From an uncultured bacterium (GTDB taxonomy: Bacteria; Bacillota; Clostridia; Oscillospirales; Oscillospiraceae): DNA of 64,000 bases. Within the stretch, counting starts at the first letter, position 1; each line of letters begins with the position of its first letter. Under the pieces are notes generated by a model. It saw only the letters and a list, made by a program, of their open reading frames with translations, did no database searches and was not told the origin of the DNA. The stretch spans positions 19,099-83,098 of the forward strand of contig CAMTMC010000009.1 in NCBI GenBank assembly GCA_947073515.1, given 5' to 3'. The translations under genes and the position numbers were made by a program. Shown here piece after piece: positions 61,961 through 64,000 of this stretch.

Positions 61961-62036
61961 GGACGATTAGCTCAGCTGGTAGAGCATCCGCTTGACGTGC
62001 GGGAGGTCACAGGTTCAAGTCCTGTATCGTCCACCA
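61961..62036 (+). tRNA. tRNA-Val (anticodon GAC)
   Basis: GGACGAT/ATCGTCC acceptor, anticodon stem-loop CCGCTTGACGTGCGG giving GAC, T-loop TTCAAGT, encoded CCA. 76 bases. Confidence 0.93.
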
Positions 62037-62039
62037 AAC

Positions 62040-62080
62040 AAATCCCTAGAGCCGCAAGGCTTTAGGGATTTGTTTTTATT
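62040..62080 (+). terminator. Terminator of tRNA-Val
   Basis: AAATCCCTA and TAGGGATTT with a loop of about 14 bases, followed by GTTTTTATTT. Confidence 0.8.
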
Positions 62081-62109
62081 TAATTTTGTAAAACCGTGTG
62101 TTCTACTTA

Positions 62110-62164
62110 TAAGGTGTTCCGGGGCACTTTCGGGTGTGTTCGGGGCACATTTCGGGGCACACTT
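62110..62164. repeat. Three TTCGGGGCAC-type direct repeats
   Basis: Three near copies of TTCGGGGCAC within about 55 bases, after tRNA-Val. Such repeats occur near integration ends of mobile elements at tRNA 3' ends. No integrase remains in view. Confidence 0.6.
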
Positions 62165-62264
62165 TCCTGCCTCCCAGCGCATGAAAAAAGGCCCGCCGGC
62201 GAGATGCCGGGGGCCTCCTGGGGCGGCGTGACATCGTCCAATAGAAAGAGAAAGGATGAACGTC

Positions 62265-62636
62265 ATGCCCCTGTTAATGACCGGCCCTGAACAGAGGGAG
62301 CTGGAGATAGCGGCGGAGAAGCTACTCCGGCGGCTGAAGATCAACGGCACCCGCATCGGCCAGCGCTACATCATCTACGCTGTATGCGAGGTGGTGCGCG
62401 ACCCCTGCCTGCTTCTGTGTATAACCAAGACCTTATACCCGACGATCGCAAAACGCTTTAGCGCCAGCCCCAGGGCGGTGGAGCGGGCCATACGCACGAC
62501 CATCTCCGCCAGCTGGGAGGCCGGCGGCGGGGAGGTGTTGAGCAGACTGGCAGGCTGCCCCATCACAAGCAAACCCACCAACGCCGAGTTCATTGACCTG
62601 GTCGCCGCCCACATCAGGCTCACCTGGTCAGAGTGA
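62265..62636 (+). CDS. Stand-alone Spo0A C-terminal DNA-binding domain protein
   Basis: A 123-residue protein that consists almost only of the Spo0A effector domain: INGTRIGQRYIIYAVCEVV, then ITKTLYPTIAKRFSASPRAV (recognition helix with ERAIRTTI after), then KPTNAEFIDLVAAHIRL. There is no receiver domain. In Spo0A this domain binds 0A boxes, so this protein may bind such sites without phosphorylation. Start is the second ATG, placed nine bases after AAAGG. Located just after tRNA-Val and repeat sequence, a common site for element integration. Confidence 0.85.
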   Translation: MPLLMTGPEQRELEIAAEKLLRRLKINGTRIGQRYIIYAVCEVVRDPCLLLCITKTLYPTIAKRFSASPRAVERAIRTTISASWEAGGGEVLSRLAGCPITSKPTNAEFIDLVAAHIRLTWSE

Positions 62637-62679
62637 TCACCCCTATGGCCGGGCAGGAGGAAGCTCCTGCCCGGCTCTC

Positions 62680-63369
62680 CTATTCCATTCCCTCCATACT
62701 ATCATCAATCCGCTTCTGGATTTCCTCATCTGACAACCCCGCATCAACCAAGAGAACTCCACGATTCGAGGCTATGACGGACACGGCGCTGGTAGCTACC
62801 TCAATGTGTTTATTTACCTCTGAAAGATCGCTGGTTTTTCCACTGTCCAGATACTTCATAAGACCTTTTGCCGCCATCTGATCTTCCAGTGCCATTGATC
62901 GGATGGCCGAAAGATAGTTCTGCTCATACTCGGAGCCTCCAAACCCAATAGCTGCTGACACTTGGCCAAACCACCCTTCTGCTTTCTCGCAATATTCGTA
63001 GAAGGAAAGCTTCGATGCATTTCCGTCAGCGTAAAGTGTCATAGCCTCCACCATGTCATTATGGGCATTATATAGGCTCTTAAAGACCTCCCAAGTCTTA
63101 TCATCGAACTCTAAAAGTTCCTCTTGCGTCATCTTATCTTCAGAGGTTTGAAAGCTACCCTCCTGTTCCTGTGAGGAGGAGCCGCCTACCGGAGGATCGG
63201 ACTGTCTGCTGGCCAGTCCACCAAGCAAAGAAAACAGGATCACACCCCCAACAATCCAGGTAATGACATTCCTGGACTTTTTCTTCTTTTTCTCTGCCTT
63301 GGTCTTGGTCCCGCAGTTAGGGCAGTAGGCAACGTCCCCCACATCCGCCCGGCACTTTTTGCAGAACAT
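62680..63369 (-). CDS. Zinc-ribbon, membrane-anchored protein of unknown function
   Basis: A 229-residue protein. N-terminal zinc ribbon with two CxxC pairs (MFCKKCRADVGDVAYCPNCG), a Lys-rich stretch, one helix (NVITWIVGGVILFSLLGGLA), then a soluble outer domain of about 160 residues (helical, EELLEFDDKTWEVFKSLYNA). Proteins with this layout appear in Clostridia and are of unknown function. It faces a small DNA-binding-like gene across a 107-base region with inverted repeats. Confidence 0.75.
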   Translation of the reverse strand: MFCKKCRADVGDVAYCPNCGTKTKAEKKKKKSRNVITWIVGGVILFSLLGGLASRQSDPPVGGSSSQEQEGSFQTSEDKMTQEELLEFDDKTWEVFKSLYNAHNDMVEAMTLYADGNASKLSFYEYCEKAEGWFGQVSAAIGFGGSEYEQNYLSAIRSMALEDQMAAKGLMKYLDSGKTSDLSEVNKHIEVATSAVSVIASNRGVLLVDAGLSDEEIQKRIDDSMEGME

Positions 63370-63401
63370 TCTATTCCCTCCATTTCTATTTTTTGTACAG
63401 G

Positions 63402-63441
63402 TTTATACTATCGACATTATACGATATGGGAATAGTATAAA
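63402..63441. promoter_or_regulatory. Perfect 10-bp inverted repeat in divergent promoter
   Basis: TTTATACTAT and ATAGTATAAA, 20 bases apart, in the region between the divergent genes. A further TATAAT lies at 63443-63448. It may be an operator for the ribbon-helix-helix-like protein. Confidence 0.6.
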
Positions 63442-63476
63442 GTATAATAGGTTAAACCGTCAAGGGGGAATTTCTG

Positions 63477-63656
63477 TTGGCCTATTCCGATCCCCAAAAA
63501 GAAGCGACTGCCAGATATAATAAAAAGGCCTATGATAGAATCGAAATCAAAGTCAAGAAGGGCCGCAAACAGGAGATTGTCTCCTATGCGAAAAAACAGG
63601 AAAAGAGCGTGAATCAGTTCATTGTGGAATTGATCGACCAGGAGATGGGCAGATAA
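63477..63656 (+). CDS. Small ribbon-helix-helix-like protein (59 residues)
   Basis: TTG start nine bases after AAGGGGG. Basic and helix-forming: YNKKAYDRIEIKVKKGRKQE and SYAKKQEKSVNQFIVELIDQ, in the pattern beta strand-helix-helix of Arc/MetJ-type repressors. It would bind DNA as a dimer. It lies divergent from the zinc-ribbon gene and near a 10-bp inverted repeat. Only the pattern supports the family. Confidence 0.65.
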   Translation: MAYSDPQKEATARYNKKAYDRIEIKVKKGRKQEIVSYAKKQEKSVNQFIVELIDQEMGR

Positions 63657-63727
63657 GGCGCGCTGAGGACAGCGCTCCATTTTATGGATAGACCGCACAA
63701 GGCCGGGGAGTAATCCCCGGCCTTGTG

Positions 63728-64000
63728 TTATCCTTTTGCGGCCGCCTCCACCATCAGGGCCACCTCCTGGCGGGTGGCGGGGCTGAGGGGCCGGGTGCCG
63801 TCAATGACGCCCCGCTCCACCGCCCGGGCCAGGCCCTCCCGCGCCCATTCGTCCGCCGGCAGCTGGGCCCTCGCGGCAAGGTACCGCTCCATATGGGCCA
63901 GCCAGCGGCCGTACTCCTGATCCTCCGCCGGGGAAAGGCCGTACACCGACCTCACAGCGGCGGCGATGCCCTGGGCCGCCTGGGCGGCGAACTCCTCAGT
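63728..64000 (-). CDS. C-terminal part of a cell-wall-hydrolase-like protein (partial)
   Basis: The frame enters from the right edge and ends at 63728. It contains a wall-binding-like repeat at the end: WAREGLARAVERGVIDGTRP, then LSPATRQEVALMVEAAAKG, the pattern seen at the C-terminus of phage endolysins and amidases in Clostridia. The catalytic part lies outside the window. The upstream text TEEFAAQAAQGIAAAVRSV is linker-like. Confidence 0.5.
   Translation of the reverse strand, partial: TEEFAAQAAQGIAAAVRSVYGLSPAEDQEYGRWLAHMERYLAARAQLPADEWAREGLARAVERGVIDGTRPLSPATRQEVALMVEAAAKG

Overview
The window looks like a chromosomal segment of a GC-rich, low-redundancy Bacillota genome, most likely an Oscillospiraceae gut anaerobe (Flavonifractor/Lawsonibacter/Pseudoflavonifractor-like). 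This is inferred from strongly GC-ending codons, Gram-positive lipoproteins, Clostridia-type families (DUF3048, Spo0A C-terminal domain, P1 peptidase, CD1871A-type CXXC peptide), and the order gdpP-rplI-dnaB-tilS-hpt-ftsH. No species call is possible from the sequence alone.

Layout. (1) 1-2.3 kb: a broken chemoreceptor, a LytTR/DUF3021 pair and tRNA-Arg. (2) 2.3-12.3 kb: an eight-gene peptide-utilisation operon (binding protein, RidA-like protein, S9 peptidase, TPR protein, DppBCDF-type transporter) with a divergent LysR regulator. (3) 12.3-20.1 kb: a gene graveyard holding a PTS EIIC-chemoreceptor fusion pseudogene, TnpB and IS1182 transposase scraps, a decayed second recA and a serine-recombinase relic. 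Two intact, AT-richer paralogous membrane proteins sit among these. (4) 20.1-24.7 kb: oleate hydratase with a TetR regulator, then a four-gene operon of unknown function. (5) 24.7-29.4 kb: an ABC exporter with an HlyD-like subunit, then a TlpA/CXXC/4Fe-4S redox cluster. (6) 29.4-35.1 kb: a phosphorelay cluster (receiver, kinase-receiver-HPt, kinase-receiver-DegV). (7) 35.1-36.8 kb: a (AAGC)17 tract in the leader of a broken SLH protein. (8) 36.9-41.8 kb: M20 amidohydrolase, MetQIN and LysR. (9) 41.9-44.5 kb: tRNA-fMet, tRNA-Leu, P1 peptidase, birA. (10) 44.5-52.7 kb: the housekeeping operon gdpP to ftsH. (11) 52.9-58.7 kb: prfB, a structured RNA candidate, a DUF3048 lipoprotein, mgtE with a long leader, and small regulators including a sigma-region-4 cassette. 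(12) 58.8-64 kb: tRNA-Thr, tRNA-Tyr, a P-loop protein, pgi with a duplicated 3' end, tRNA-Val, a lone Spo0A_C protein, a zinc-ribbon membrane protein facing a small DNA-binding-like protein, and the end of a cell-wall-hydrolase-like gene.

The best candidates for something undescribed are the EIIC-MCP fusion, the kinase-receiver-DegV fusion, the structured RNA at 54.4 kb, the unknown operon at 22.9-24.7 kb, the tandem membrane pair at 17.2-19.1 kb, the tetranucleotide tract, and the hairpin-rich block between two copies of the pgi 3' end. Lysis, secretion and CRISPR systems were not seen. All family names rest on motif recognition, not on database searches.
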